In this document: piece after piece, positions 14,022 to 22,178 of the stretch
Layout of the letters: each line of letters opens with the position of its first letter
Numbering within the stretch: the first letter of the stretch is position 1
Assembly: GCA_016181245.1 (NCBI GenBank)
Contig: JACOZR010000002.1
Span: 1 to 33,008 of the forward strand
Origin: Candidatus Woesearchaeota archaeon
GTDB taxonomy: Archaea > Nanobdellota > Nanobdellia > SCGC-AAA011-G17 > GW2011-AR20
Direction of reading: 5' to 3'
Length of the DNA: 33,008 bases
The notes under the pieces: model-generated
The model's input: the letters and a program-made list of their open reading frames with translations, nothing else
What the model was told of the DNA's origin: nothing
Database searches by the model: none
Translations under genes and position numbers: made by a program

Positions 14022-14197
14022 AAAAAGAAAATAAAACTGTAAGTGTAGAAGCTAAAACAGTAAAAGAAATACTGGAAAAACTAAAAATAAACAAAGAAGT
14101 GGTTATAATTTCAAAAAATAATGAGTTAGTAACAGAAGACTCGAAAGTTTCAAAAAGTGATAAAATAAAATTACTAAGTGTAATCTCCGGCGGATGA
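14003..14197 (+). CDS. Ubiquitin-like sulfur carrier / SAMP (MoaD/ThiS/Urm1 family)
   Basis: 64 residues ending in SVISGG, the C-terminal Gly-Gly needed for adenylation and thiocarboxylation. The pattern fits the beta-grasp ThiS/MoaD fold: PKVFIEKENKTVSVEAKT for the first hairpin, a helix (VKEILEKLKIN), then VVIISKNNELV and a D/K-rich turn before LLSVISGG. It lies between its likely E1 and its likely acceptor enzyme, overlapping both (19 bp and 4 bp), which strongly suggests it supplies sulfur for tRNA 2-thiolation like SAMP2 in haloarchaea or Urm1 in eukaryotes. It may also conjugate to proteins; sequence cannot tell. Confidence 0.85.
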   Translation: MPKVFIEKENKTVSVEAKTVKEILEKLKINKEVVIISKNNELVTEDSKVSKSDKIKLLSVISGG

Positions 14198-15108
14198 ATT
14201 GCAATAACTGTATAAAAAAACCTGTAATAAAGTTGACAAATAGTAATATCTCTTTATGCAACAAGCATTTTATTAGGTATTTTGAAAAAAAAGTTCTTTA
14301 CACTATAAAAAAATTTAATTTAATAGAAAAAGAAGATAAGATTGGAATAGCTATTTCAGGCGGTAAAGACTCTTTTACAGCATTAAGCATTTTAAAGCAA
14401 TTCCATGATAAAAAAATTATAACTTTAGAAGCTTTGGCAATCGATGAAGGAATAAAAGGATACAGAGATCTAAAATATGTAAAAAAATTCTGCAAAGATA
14501 ACAAAATAAAACTCCATATACTAACCTACAAAGACTTTTTTGATAATACCTTAGATCAAATGGTCAAGAAATTTAAAAACAAAACTTCTTGTTCTTATTG
14601 TGGCGTTTTCAGAAGATATCTATTAAATTTAGGAGCAAAAAAGTTTAATTTTACCAAATTAGCAACTGGCCACAATCTAGATGATGAAGCTCAAACAATT
14701 TTAATGAATCAATTCAGAAACAACCCAGAGTTATCAGCAAGATTAGGACCTATAACAGGAATAATAGTAGATAAAAAATTCATAAAAAGAATAAAACCCT
14801 TATATTTAGTAACAGAAAAAGAAACAACAACATATGCATTTTTAAAAAAATTTCCAATAAAGTTCTCAGAATGCCCATATGCTAATCAAGGTTACAGAGA
14901 TTCAGTAAGAAATTTATTAAACGATTTTGAAGCTAAATACCCAGGTACAAAACATTCAATAGTAGATTCTTTCATACAGATAATGCCTATGTTAAAAGAG
15001 AATTTCAAAGAAGTAAAGCCTTTAAATTCCTGTAAAATTTGTCAAGAACCAACATCTAGAGAAATCTGCCAGGCTTGTAATTATAAAGGGCAACTAAATG
15101 ATTTATAA
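14194..15108 (+). CDS. ncsA: tRNA 2-thiolation enzyme NcsA/TtuA (Ncs6/Ctu1 family)
   Basis: 304 residues. N-terminal zinc-binding set C3/C6/C22/H25, PP-loop SGGKDS (55-60) for tRNA adenylation, C133/C136 (CSYCG) and C227 (SECPYA), which together are the three cysteines that hold the Fe-S cluster in TtuA-type enzymes, GHNLDDEAQT (159-168), and a C-terminal zinc ribbon C280/C283/C292/C295. All domain markers of the Ncs6/TtuA family are present and the length is normal. It is expected to make s2U34 in tRNA for Lys/Glu/Gln (or s2T54 in thermophiles) using thiocarboxylated ubiquitin-like protein. Its start overlaps the stop of the UBL gene (ATGA), so the three genes form a coupled operon. Confidence 0.9.
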   Translation: MNCNNCIKKPVIKLTNSNISLCNKHFIRYFEKKVLYTIKKFNLIEKEDKIGIAISGGKDSFTALSILKQFHDKKIITLEALAIDEGIKGYRDLKYVKKFCKDNKIKLHILTYKDFFDNTLDQMVKKFKNKTSCSYCGVFRRYLLNLGAKKFNFTKLATGHNLDDEAQTILMNQFRNNPELSARLGPITGIIVDKKFIKRIKPLYLVTEKETTTYAFLKKFPIKFSECPYANQGYRDSVRNLLNDFEAKYPGTKHSIVDSFIQIMPMLKENFKEVKPLNSCKICQEPTSREICQACNYKGQLNDL

Positions 15109-15179
15109 CCTTATTTGGTCAAAATTAACTTTTACTGGCACATAGGCAGATTTTTAAGTTTTTAATAATCCACAAAGAT

Positions 15180-15734
15180 ATGAAACCAGAAAGATTCAAT
15201 AAATTTTTTTCATATTTAGAAAAACTGCCAGCATCACTAATTGCCAAAAACATTAAACCTAAAGAAGATTATTTTAGAATAAAAAATGACATGCCAATAC
15301 TCGATGCATTAGACTTATTGGAAAGGTATGAATGTCTAATTTTGGAAAATGGGGATGTAATAACGAAAGAACAAACAATGAGCAAACCAGTAAAAACAAT
15401 TTTCTATGCATTAATTATAGAAGTAGAATATAGGTTATATAAAGTTTTAAAAGAAAAAGTTAAATCTCCAGAAGAGCTACAAAGATTGGAATTTAATGAT
15501 TTAATAAAAATGTTCTTGTTACATGATGACTTGTTAAAGAAACAAAGTGTTTATTCTGAAAAACAAAACATGAAAAAAGATCTCAAGGCAATCAGCTCCT
15601 TCAGGAATGTAGTAATGCACTCACCAAGAAAAGTAGATTTAAGCACAAGATATGATATCATAATAAAAAGAAAAAAACAGGCTTTAAATTTGTTAGAAGC
15701 GCTCGGGCAAATTTACCCTAAATCCAATCAATAA
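15180..15734 (+). CDS. HEPN-domain-like protein
   Basis: 184 residues. The N-terminal third (MPILDALDLLERYECLILEN, 38-57, followed by GDVITKE) resembles a half CBS-like or regulatory element. The C-terminal two-thirds is helical and contains FRNVVMH with R142 and H147, the R-x4-H motif of HEPN nucleases, followed by helix KKQALNLLEALGQ. HEPN proteins are often RNases in defence, toxin-antitoxin or rRNA processing systems, but no nucleotidyltransferase partner lies beside it. TTTTTAAG at 15152-15159 gives a promoter 20-28 bp before the ATG. It overlaps the convergent gene by 7 bp. I considered it as the DGR accessory protein (Avd is also a helical bundle), but it is nearly 2 kb away behind another operon. 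Confidence 0.6.
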   Translation: MKPERFNKFFSYLEKLPASLIAKNIKPKEDYFRIKNDMPILDALDLLERYECLILENGDVITKEQTMSKPVKTIFYALIIEVEYRLYKVLKEKVKSPEELQRLEFNDLIKMFLLHDDLLKKQSVYSEKQNMKKDLKAISSFRNVVMHSPRKVDLSTRYDIIIKRKKQALNLLEALGQIYPKSNQ

Positions 15735-16156
15735 GGATAACACTGTGCTACTTGTTTTATTGACTTATCTCCATAAACAACTTCAAATTTCAATGATTTT
15801 TCGTAAGTTCCATCTAATTTAAATTCACAAGTATCTGTAGATTGAGTCCCCAAAACAGAGACAGTTTGAGTATCTTCTGAAGATATTAATCCAGCTTTAT
15901 CAAGTAAGTTACATCTAACATTCTCTAAATCATCTTGGCCGTAATTTGAAAGAGTTATTGTTAACATATGTGTATTATTCATTGTTTGGCAGTCACCATA
16001 AGCGTTTAGGGCTTCACCTTGAGCATATGATGAAGATAATTGCTCATAATAAAAAGACGGCAGAAATATGGGTAATAATGTAGAAGCAGAATAAACCAAA
16101 ACAAAAACTATTGCACAAATGGTAATTGTTATGTCTCTAGTTTTTTCTGCACCCAT
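15728..16156 (-). CDS. Membrane-anchored extracellular protein, unknown
   Basis: 142 residues. A single hydrophobic segment (about 11-34) follows a short charged N-terminus (GAEKTRD). The rest is polar with four cysteines in a C...C...C...C arrangement like that of the pilins in this window (DCQTMN, VRCNLLD, DTCEFKL, AQCYPY), and a beta-rich look (MLTITLSNYG). It may be a pilin-like or pseudopilin-like surface protein, though the class III QAAME motif is absent. AATATTTATAAA-type promoter sequence is present upstream in the minus direction. It is probably transcribed separately from, or just after, the other minus-strand anchored protein at 16208-16639. Confidence 0.6.
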   Translation of the reverse strand: MGAEKTRDITITICAIVFVLVYSASTLLPIFLPSFYYEQLSSSYAQGEALNAYGDCQTMNNTHMLTITLSNYGQDDLENVRCNLLDKAGLISSEDTQTVSVLGTQSTDTCEFKLDGTYEKSLKFEVVYGDKSIKQVAQCYPY

Positions 16157-16207
16157 ATTGCAGTTAACTGAAAGGATATTTATAAACTCTTCGTTTCGCG
16201 ATCTGGT

Positions 16208-16639
16208 TTAAACAAGCTTTAAGCAATCACTTTTCATAGCTTCAATAGTTATCTGTTCACATAAAATTTTATCTTTAGTTGAAATAGCTTTTGATAACAA
16301 AACAGCATTTCTACAGTTTTCATCAATGCATTGACTTGAATCTTCTGCAACAATCGCCTTTTTCAAACCCACATTCCTCCTGCATTCTTCAGCTTTTAAT
16401 GGATCCTGAATCTCATCACACGCAGTAACATCCTCATTCAAAGTAGCAAGATTGCTTTTAACATTAGCACATTGTTCTAAGCATGAAACAACGCCATTAC
16501 ATTGTCCTTCACAAGTTTTTGGTAAATCCTCTTTGTCAACAGGTTTTATTATCTTAGGAGAAAATATCAAAGTAACAACTAAAAGTGCAATAAACACAAT
16601 AATTACGCCACTTAAAAACAAATATTTCTTGTCGACCAT
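16208..16639 (-). CDS. Membrane-anchored cysteine-rich protein, unknown
   Basis: 143 residues. An N-terminal membrane anchor (residues 6-28) is followed by an outside domain with about ten cysteines, beginning CEGQCNGVVSCLEQC and continuing as helix-like segments with paired cysteines (ACDEIQDPLKAEECRR, QCIDENCRNAV, LCEQITIEAMKSDC). The repeated C-x7-11-C spacing suggests helical hairpins held by disulfides. No family recognised. Two minus-strand anchored proteins in a row beside the pilus locus suggest a surface role, by position only. A TTTATATG box lies 20-30 bp before the ATG. Confidence 0.6.
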   Translation of the reverse strand: MVDKKYLFLSGVIIVFIALLVVTLIFSPKIIKPVDKEDLPKTCEGQCNGVVSCLEQCANVKSNLATLNEDVTACDEIQDPLKAEECRRNVGLKKAIVAEDSSQCIDENCRNAVLLSKAISTKDKILCEQITIEAMKSDCLKLV

Positions 16640-16712
16640 GAATATTTAGTTCCACAATAGCATATAAACGTTACTCACTACGAAAAAATAACAAAATAAT
16701 TTGAAACCAAAG

Positions 16713-16743
16713 TTTTAAATAAAAAGATTATAAGATTAATAAC
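16713..16743 (+). promoter_or_regulatory. Promoter of the pilus operon
   Basis: AACCAAAG followed by TTTTAAAT (16713-16720) fits BRE plus TATA; it lies 24-31 bp before ATG 16744. The genes after it overlap or abut up to the first pilin, so this promoter probably drives the whole pilus assembly operon. Confidence 0.5.
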
Positions 16744-17310
16744 ATGGACAAGGGGGGGGCAAATAAAGATGTTGGAATAAACATAACAACTGCAGTAGAT
16801 TCTTTGGTCTTGTTGGTAAATTCAAAAAAAAGAATCCCTATGGAAGAAGCTTCTAAGATTTTAGGCTTGCCAGACAATATAATTAACGAATGGGCTACTT
16901 TTCTAGATGAGGAAAATGTTATTAAAATAGAATATCAGTTAACGACACCTTTTTTGGTAGAAACAGAAGACACAAAGAAAGTATTGGAAGAAAAAGTAAA
17001 CATCGATATAGAAAAAGATCTTATTTCCAGAAAAATTTCTGTAATGATATCGGCAATAGACAAGATAAACGTAAGTTCATCACTTGTCTTGAAAAATGAA
17101 GAAGACTTAAAAAAAATAGTTTTAAACAAGGATCTTGGAAAAAATGACTCATTGTATGCTCAAAAATTTTACCTAAAAATAAGGCTAAATGAGTTATTGG
17201 GTTTACTAAAGAATCAAAAGTCTGTAGATATCTTCAAGATAAATGAAAGACTAGCAATCTTAGAAAAAAAGAAGAAAGTATTCGAAGATAATTTTAAAAA
17301 AGAGAGGTGA
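16744..17310 (+). CDS. Winged-helix/coiled-coil protein of the pilus operon
   Basis: 188 residues. Residues 15-70 look like a winged helix (TAVDSLVLLVNSKKRIPMEE, then ILGLPDNIINEWATFLDEEN), followed by a linker and a helical C-terminus with coiled-coil character (LAILEKKKKVFEDNFKKER). It precedes the secretion ATPase, with the stop overlapping the possible GTG start of that gene by 4 bp. It could be a cytoplasmic regulator or an assembly partner of the ATPase; I do not know a characterised homologue. Eight G in a row right after the third codon (MDKGGA) make it a candidate for on/off switching by slippage. Confidence 0.65.
   Translation: MDKGGANKDVGINITTAVDSLVLLVNSKKRIPMEEASKILGLPDNIINEWATFLDEENVIKIEYQLTTPFLVETEDTKKVLEEKVNIDIEKDLISRKISVMISAIDKINVSSSLVLKNEEDLKKIVLNKDLGKNDSLYAQKFYLKIRLNELLGLLKNQKSVDIFKINERLAILEKKKKVFEDNFKKER
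16752..16759 (+). repeat. Poly-G tract (G8) at the start of the pilus operon
   Basis: Eight G at codons 3-6 (AAG GGG GGG GCA) of the first pilus-operon gene. The position just behind the start codon is typical of contingency tracts, because a single slip removes nearly the whole protein and may affect the coupled genes. Confidence 0.65.
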
Positions 17311-20300
17311 ACATGGCTGTAATAGACACGTATGGCTTTTATGCAGGTAACATTCCAGTTAGGATAACCATAGAAAGTAATCCTGCGGAATTTATATTAA
17401 TCTACAAAGTAAGTATCTCTCAGATTGGTTCAAATACAGAGGTTATTCTGGACAAAATAAGAGAAGAACTGGTTGAAAAAGTAAAGCTTGGAATAGGGGA
17501 CATAACTGATCCAAAAAAACTTGATTATGTGAGAGATAAGTTTCAAAAGACAATTGTAAGCTTAATAAGAAAGTATTTTCCAGATATTACAGATGAAACA
17601 CTAGACTTTTTTACAACATATTTGATGCATAAAAGTTTTGGTTTAGGAAAAATAGAAATCTTAATGGGAGATCTAAATCTCGAAGAAGTAGTTGTAAATG
17701 GTGCAGAAGATCCAATATGGGTTTATCATCATAAACACGGATGGTTAAAAACAAATATTATGCTAAAAGATGAAGAAGTCATCAAACATTATTCTAGTTT
17801 AATAGGAAGAAAAGTAGGAAGGAGTATAACTCTATTAACCCCTTTGTTAGATGCAAGCCTTGAAACTGGAGACAGGGTAAATGCAACTTTATTTCCAATA
17901 TCTACAAAAGGGAATACAATTACTATCAGAAAGTTTGCCACAGAGCCAATAACAATCACAAAATTTTTACAAAACAGGGCTTTGAGCTTCCCAGCAGCAG
18001 CATTGATCTGGTTAGGTGTTGAGTTTGAGTTTTCTACAGTTATTAGTGGGGGCACTGCAACAGGGAAAACTTCTATGCTTAATGCAGTCGGAGGATTTTT
18101 TCCACCAAATCAAAGAATAATTTCCGTTGAAGATAGTGTCACCGGAGATGCTGAAATTCTTTACAGAGAGAATAGAGAAATTAAAAAATCTTCAATGAGT
18201 GAACTTATCGATAAGCAAATAAAAAACGATAAGATAACCTTGCATGATGGAACAGAACTAGCCCATAACCAGAGTATAGAAGTACTTAGCATGGACAAAA
18301 AAGGAAAAGTTTCCTTTTCTAAACCAAGCTCATTCATAAGGCATAAAGTAAAAAAGCCAATAATTGAGATTAGACTAGCCAGTGGCAGAAAAATTTCTGT
18401 AACAAAAGACCATTCATTGTTTAGTTTAATTAATAATGAAGTAAAAGAAGTAAAAGGATCTTCTCTAAAAGAGGGATCTTTTATCGCCACACCAAGAAAA
18501 ATTTCATATACGGGAACTAAAAAGGTTTTTGATCTTTCAAATCACTTAGATAAATTTTCTGGGTTCATGATCCAGGGGAAGCCTGTAAAGAATTTAATTA
18601 AAAAGTATGGCAAAGAAGTTGTTCTCAACAAAAGCAATAGGCAGCATTATAGGAATTGTGATATAGTTCCTGTAGAAGTATTCAAGAAGCTTATTCCTTA
18701 TATTAAAGAGAATGATAAATCAAAATTACAGATAGTACCTTCAAGGAGCAATAAAAACGGTAGAATTAGCTTACCACTAATTATCAAATTTGATTCTTTA
18801 ATGGGAAAAATAGCAGGTATGTGGCTTGCTGATGGTTGTTATGACAAAAAATCAATACTAATAAGCGATCCAAATGATGAATCTAAAAAAATAATTGAAG
18901 AGTTTGCTAAAAGATTTAGTGCACGGACAAATCTACATAGTGATAAAGTTACAACTATGATAAACTCAAAATGTTTAAGGGTATTATTTAAGGAAGTATT
19001 TGGGTTTAAGGGAAATGCTTATACAAAAGAAATGCCTTCTTGGATATTTAATCTAGAAGATAAAGTTGTTGGTAATCTTCTTAAGGGCTATTTTAGCGGG
19101 GATGGGTGTGTAAAAAAATATGAGATTTGTGTAAGCAGTTCTTCAAGAAAACTTTTGGAAGATGTCCAAACTTTGCTTTTAAGATTCGAAATTCTTATGA
19201 GGATAGGTAATGCACTTAAAAAAGATAAAACTTATGAAGCGAGAATAGGCACTGTTAAATTTTTATCTTTGTTTAAAAAACACGTAGGCTTTACTCAAAA
19301 TTACAAGAAAGATAAGCTTGATAGACTATTGGATAAAAAGCCAAGCGATGTTTCTGATATTATTCCACTATCTAAAAATTGTTATTTAGAGCTAAAAAAA
19401 GCAGTAGGGGCATATCTTAAAGAAAAACTTACATATAAAAGTTGGACATCTTGGCAAGGCAGGTACAAAAAAAGATCGCATATAGGAAGATCATACCTTT
19501 CAATATTGATTAAAAGCCTGAACATAGCCGATATATCTTTGCTAAATCAGGAAATGCAAAAAATTGTCGATTTAAGTAAAAATGACATATTTTGGGACAG
19601 GATAGTAACTATAACAGAAAAAAGCCACGACGGGTATGTTTATGATTTAAGTGTTCCTGAAAGAGAGAATTTTGTTTGTAGTAATATAATAGCACATAAT
19701 ACCAGGGAGTTGGAGTTAGCAAAATACATGCATTGGGTTCCAATGGTTACTAGGTCCCCTAATATCGAAGGGAAAGGCGGAATTGCCATGCTTGATTTAA
19801 TAGTAAATTCATTAAGAATGAGGCCAGACCGTATTGTAGTTGGAGAGATAAGAAGGAAACAAGAAGCTGAAACTCTTTTTGAAGCAATGCATACAGGTCA
19901 CTCAGTTTATGCTACTGTTCACGCAAACAATGCAGAAGAAACAGTAAACAGGTTAACAAACCCCCCCATTGAGGTTCCTAAGGCTCTTTTGCCAGCTATT
20001 GGAATGATAATTGTAATGTACAGAAATAGGAGAACAGGTATAAGAAGAATTTTCCAATTAGCTGAAATAACAAACTCTTCAGAAGCAAATGTTTTGATGC
20101 AATATGACTTCACAAAAGATAATATATTATCTGCAAATGAATCAAAGAAGTTTATGCCCGATTTAGAAATGCAAACTGGGATGACAAGAAACGATATAAA
20201 TAATGATTTAAGAGACAAAGTTGAGGTTCTTAAATGGCTGGTTAAAAATAATGTAATAGGGGTCAATGAAATAGGTAAAGTTGTCGCTACTTATTACACC

Positions 20301-20339
20301 AATAAAGAAGGTTTAATGAGTTTCATTACAAAACACTAA
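17307..20339 (+). CDS. Type IV pilus/archaellum-type secretion ATPase with intein
   Basis: 1010 residues, of which 522 are an intein (277-798), leaving a 488-residue ATPase of normal length for the archaeal GspE/PilB/ArlI group. Extein motifs: Walker A GGTATGKT (248-255, K254), Asp box SVED-TRELEL interrupted by the intein, Walker B region RPDRIVVGEIRR, and His box TGHSVYATVHA. The product powers pilin assembly from the cytoplasmic side of the membrane, working with the two TadC-like proteins encoded next. GTG 17307 overlaps the previous stop; ATG 17313 (two codons in) is an equally good start, with GAGGTGA just upstream. The C7 tract at 19961-19967 encodes NPP in the second extein. Confidence 0.92.
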   Translation: MNMAVIDTYGFYAGNIPVRITIESNPAEFILIYKVSISQIGSNTEVILDKIREELVEKVKLGIGDITDPKKLDYVRDKFQKTIVSLIRKYFPDITDETLDFFTTYLMHKSFGLGKIEILMGDLNLEEVVVNGAEDPIWVYHHKHGWLKTNIMLKDEEVIKHYSSLIGRKVGRSITLLTPLLDASLETGDRVNATLFPISTKGNTITIRKFATEPITITKFLQNRALSFPAAALIWLGVEFEFSTVISGGTATGKTSMLNAVGGFFPPNQRIISVEDSVTGDAEILYRENREIKKSSMSELIDKQIKNDKITLHDGTELAHNQSIEVLSMDKKGKVSFSKPSSFIRHKVKKPIIEIRLASGRKISVTKDHSLFSLINNEVKEVKGSSLKEGSFIATPRKISYTGTKKVFDLSNHLDKFSGFMIQGKPVKNLIKKYGKEVVLNKSNRQHYRNCDIVPVEVFKKLIPYIKENDKSKLQIVPSRSNKNGRISLPLIIKFDSLMGKIAGMWLADGCYDKKSILISDPNDESKKIIEEFAKRFSARTNLHSDKVTTMINSKCLRVLFKEVFGFKGNAYTKEMPSWIFNLEDKVVGNLLKGYFSGDGCVKKYEICVSSSSRKLLEDVQTLLLRFEILMRIGNALKKDKTYEARIGTVKFLSLFKKHVGFTQNYKKDKLDRLLDKKPSDVSDIIPLSKNCYLELKKAVGAYLKEKLTYKSWTSWQGRYKKRSHIGRSYLSILIKSLNIADISLLNQEMQKIVDLSKNDIFWDRIVTITEKSHDGYVYDLSVPERENFVCSNIIAHNTRELELAKYMHWVPMVTRSPNIEGKGGIAMLDLIVNSLRMRPDRIVVGEIRRKQEAETLFEAMHTGHSVYATVHANNAEETVNRLTNPPIEVPKALLPAIGMIIVMYRNRRTGIRRIFQLAEITNSSEANVLMQYDFTKDNILSANESKKFMPDLEMQTGMTRNDINNDLRDKVEVLKWLVKNNVIGVNEIGKVVATYYTNKEGLMSFITKH
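18135..19700 (+). mobile_element. Intein with LAGLIDADG homing endonuclease
   Basis: 522-residue in-frame insertion, residues 277-798 of the ATPase, in the Asp box between SVED and TRELEL. Block A starts at S277 (SVTGDAEILY), block B has VTKDHSLF (T-x-x-H), and the end is NIIAHN followed by Thr as the +1 residue, a regular His-Asn end. Between lie two dodecapeptide motifs, IAGMWLADGCY and LLKGYFSGDGCV, each keeping the Asp-Gly core, so the homing endonuclease may be active. The first residue is Ser and the +1 is Thr, both competent nucleophiles. Splicing must occur for the ATPase to work. Confidence 0.92.
19961..19967 (+). repeat. Poly-C tract (C7) in ATPase second extein
   Basis: Seven C at codons AAC CCC CCC, about 125 residues before the ATPase C-terminus. 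It is on the opposite base sense to the other tracts (poly-G on the minus strand). Confidence 0.5.
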
Positions 20340-20340
20340 A

Positions 20341-21150
20341 ATGTTATCTGACAAAATAGCCAAATCTTTTCCGCATTTGAAGCTGCATTTAGCACAAGCA
20401 GAAATAAAAACAACACCAGAAAAATTTGTCAAGCAAAACCTAAAACTTTCATTTTATCTATCTTTTGCATTAGTTTTCACAGGATTTTTATTTTTATACA
20501 AGATAAAGCCTGAACTTATTGTACTGTTAATTTTGTTATTTCCAGTTGTTTACTTTATGTCTTTTATTTACCTCATGAACACGCCTGCTGCAAAAGCAAA
20601 GAAGGCTGTAAGGGAAATTGACAAAGAAATTGTTTTTGCCGGCAGGTTTTTATTGGTTGAATTAAGTGCGGGGGTTCCTTTGTTTAATGCAATGGACAAT
20701 GTTTCAAGAAGTTACCCCCTTATAGGAAGGTATTTCAAGGAGATAATCGATAGAGCTGAAGTAGGAAAACCCATTGACGAAGCTATCACAGAAGTTATGG
20801 AATTAACACCAAGTGACAACTTCAGAAAGTTACTTTGGCAAATAATGAATTCTCTAAGAACTGGTGCAGATGTAAGTGCGGCCCTTAACTCAATTTTAGA
20901 ACAAATTGCTCGTGAGCAATTAATTAAGATGAAAGAATACGGTAAAAAGTTAAACCCGATGGTAATGTTTTACCTAATGATAGCAGTCATTGTTCCTTCC
21001 TTAGGTGTTACAATGTTAAGTCTTTTGAGTTCATTTATAGGATTGAGCATAGGCTTTGGAACCCTACTAGGAATAGCAATAGGCACTTCTTTAGTACAAA
21101 TCATCTTCCTAGTTTCAATTAAACAAAGCAGACCAGGTGTTTCAATATGA
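20341..21150 (+). CDS. TadC/GspF-like pilus platform protein 1
   Basis: 269 residues. Membrane segments near 33-52 and 59-78, then a cytoplasmic T2SSF domain (AVREIDKEIVFAGRFLLVELSAGVPL, then TPSDNFRKLLWQIMNSLRTGADVSAAL) and two more membrane helices near the C-terminus (LNPMVMFYLMIAVIVPSLGV and the final segment). This is the archaeal PilC/ArlJ-type platform fold. It starts 1 bp after the ATPase stop and overlaps the next, similar gene by 4 bp. The archaellum has one ArlJ; two separate T2SSF proteins are usual for archaeal Tad-like or adhesion pili, which argues for an adhesion pilus here. Confidence 0.87.
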   Translation: MLSDKIAKSFPHLKLHLAQAEIKTTPEKFVKQNLKLSFYLSFALVFTGFLFLYKIKPELIVLLILLFPVVYFMSFIYLMNTPAAKAKKAVREIDKEIVFAGRFLLVELSAGVPLFNAMDNVSRSYPLIGRYFKEIIDRAEVGKPIDEAITEVMELTPSDNFRKLLWQIMNSLRTGADVSAALNSILEQIAREQLIKMKEYGKKLNPMVMFYLMIAVIVPSLGVTMLSLLSSFIGLSIGFGTLLGIAIGTSLVQIIFLVSIKQSRPGVSI

Positions 21151-22178
21151 TAGAATCATTAGAAAAATTATTTTTATCGAAATCATTGGCAGAAAAAATA
21201 AAATATGCACTATTAAAATCTGGAATAAAACTTTCATTTGAGTCTCTTTTCAAAAGAGCAATGGTAATGATTTTTATTTTAAGTATACTTGGTTTGATAA
21301 TTTTTGGTTCAGGAGCTATAAAAGGTCAAAGCGCAGTAAAAATCCCTTTAATTTTATTGAGCACATGGGTAATATCTTTCTTTGTTTCTCTAATAATCAT
21401 AGCAGGGTTAACTTTCATTGTTTTGAACTTTAAAAGATACCAAAGAACAAAAAAATTAGAAGCAGTCCTCTCTGATTATTTGCAGTTAGTTTCAGCTAAT
21501 CTAGGAGCAGGTATGCCTATTGATCAGGCCTTATGGTATGCTATTAGAGACAGATTTGAGATAATATCTGAGGAAATGGAGCTTGTTGCCAAAAAAACTA
21601 TGTCTGGTGAAGATCTAAATGCAGCACTAACTGAATTTGCAGAACATTATGACTCTGAACTACTAAAGAGAAGCATGATTTTACTAATCGAGGGTTTAGA
21701 AGCAGGAGGAGAGGTTGCTGTATTGGTAAACACAATCGCTTGGAATGTCCGAGAAACCCAAATTCTAAAAAAAGAGATAAGTTCCGATGTAGTTACATAT
21801 TCAATATTTATAGGGTTTGCTTCATTGGTTGCAGCTCCATTATTATTCGCTTTAAGTTTTAGAATAAACATAATCATGGGGACAATATTAAGCAAGATAG
21901 ATCTTAAGGGCGCAAGTGCAGGTGGAGCTACCCTTGCAGGGGGAATTTCCTTGTCTAATATTGGGGGAGGAGGTTTGCCATCATCAGATTTCAAGACATT
22001 TGCACTTATCTCTTTAGGCTTAACTGCTTTAATATCAGCAATGCTTATCTCAGTTGTGCGAGAAGGCAGCATAAAAGCAGGTCTTAAATATATCCCCTTA
22101 TTTGTTATTATAGCGATATTATTATTTTTATCCGCATCAGCAATAATGAGCACATTATTTGCGGGAATAGGGCTATGA
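21147..22178 (+). CDS. TadC/GspF-like pilus platform protein 2
   Basis: 343 residues. N-terminal helices around 34-54 and 70-93, then a T2SSF domain (LSDYLQLVSANLGAGMPIDQ and a helical stretch to LIEGLEAGGEVAVLVNTIAW), followed by two helices. A Gly/Ala/Ser-rich low-complexity loop (GASAGGATLAGGISLSNIGG, about 252-271) lies between C-terminal helices; such loops face outside. It probably forms a hetero-oligomeric platform with the preceding protein. It overlaps the neighbours on both sides by 4 bp, so production is coupled with the first pilin. Confidence 0.87.
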   Translation: MIESLEKLFLSKSLAEKIKYALLKSGIKLSFESLFKRAMVMIFILSILGLIIFGSGAIKGQSAVKIPLILLSTWVISFFVSLIIIAGLTFIVLNFKRYQRTKKLEAVLSDYLQLVSANLGAGMPIDQALWYAIRDRFEIISEEMELVAKKTMSGEDLNAALTEFAEHYDSELLKRSMILLIEGLEAGGEVAVLVNTIAWNVRETQILKKEISSDVVTYSIFIGFASLVAAPLLFALSFRINIIMGTILSKIDLKGASAGGATLAGGISLSNIGGGGLPSSDFKTFALISLGLTALISAMLISVVREGSIKAGLKYIPLFVIIAILLFLSASAIMSTLFAGIGL

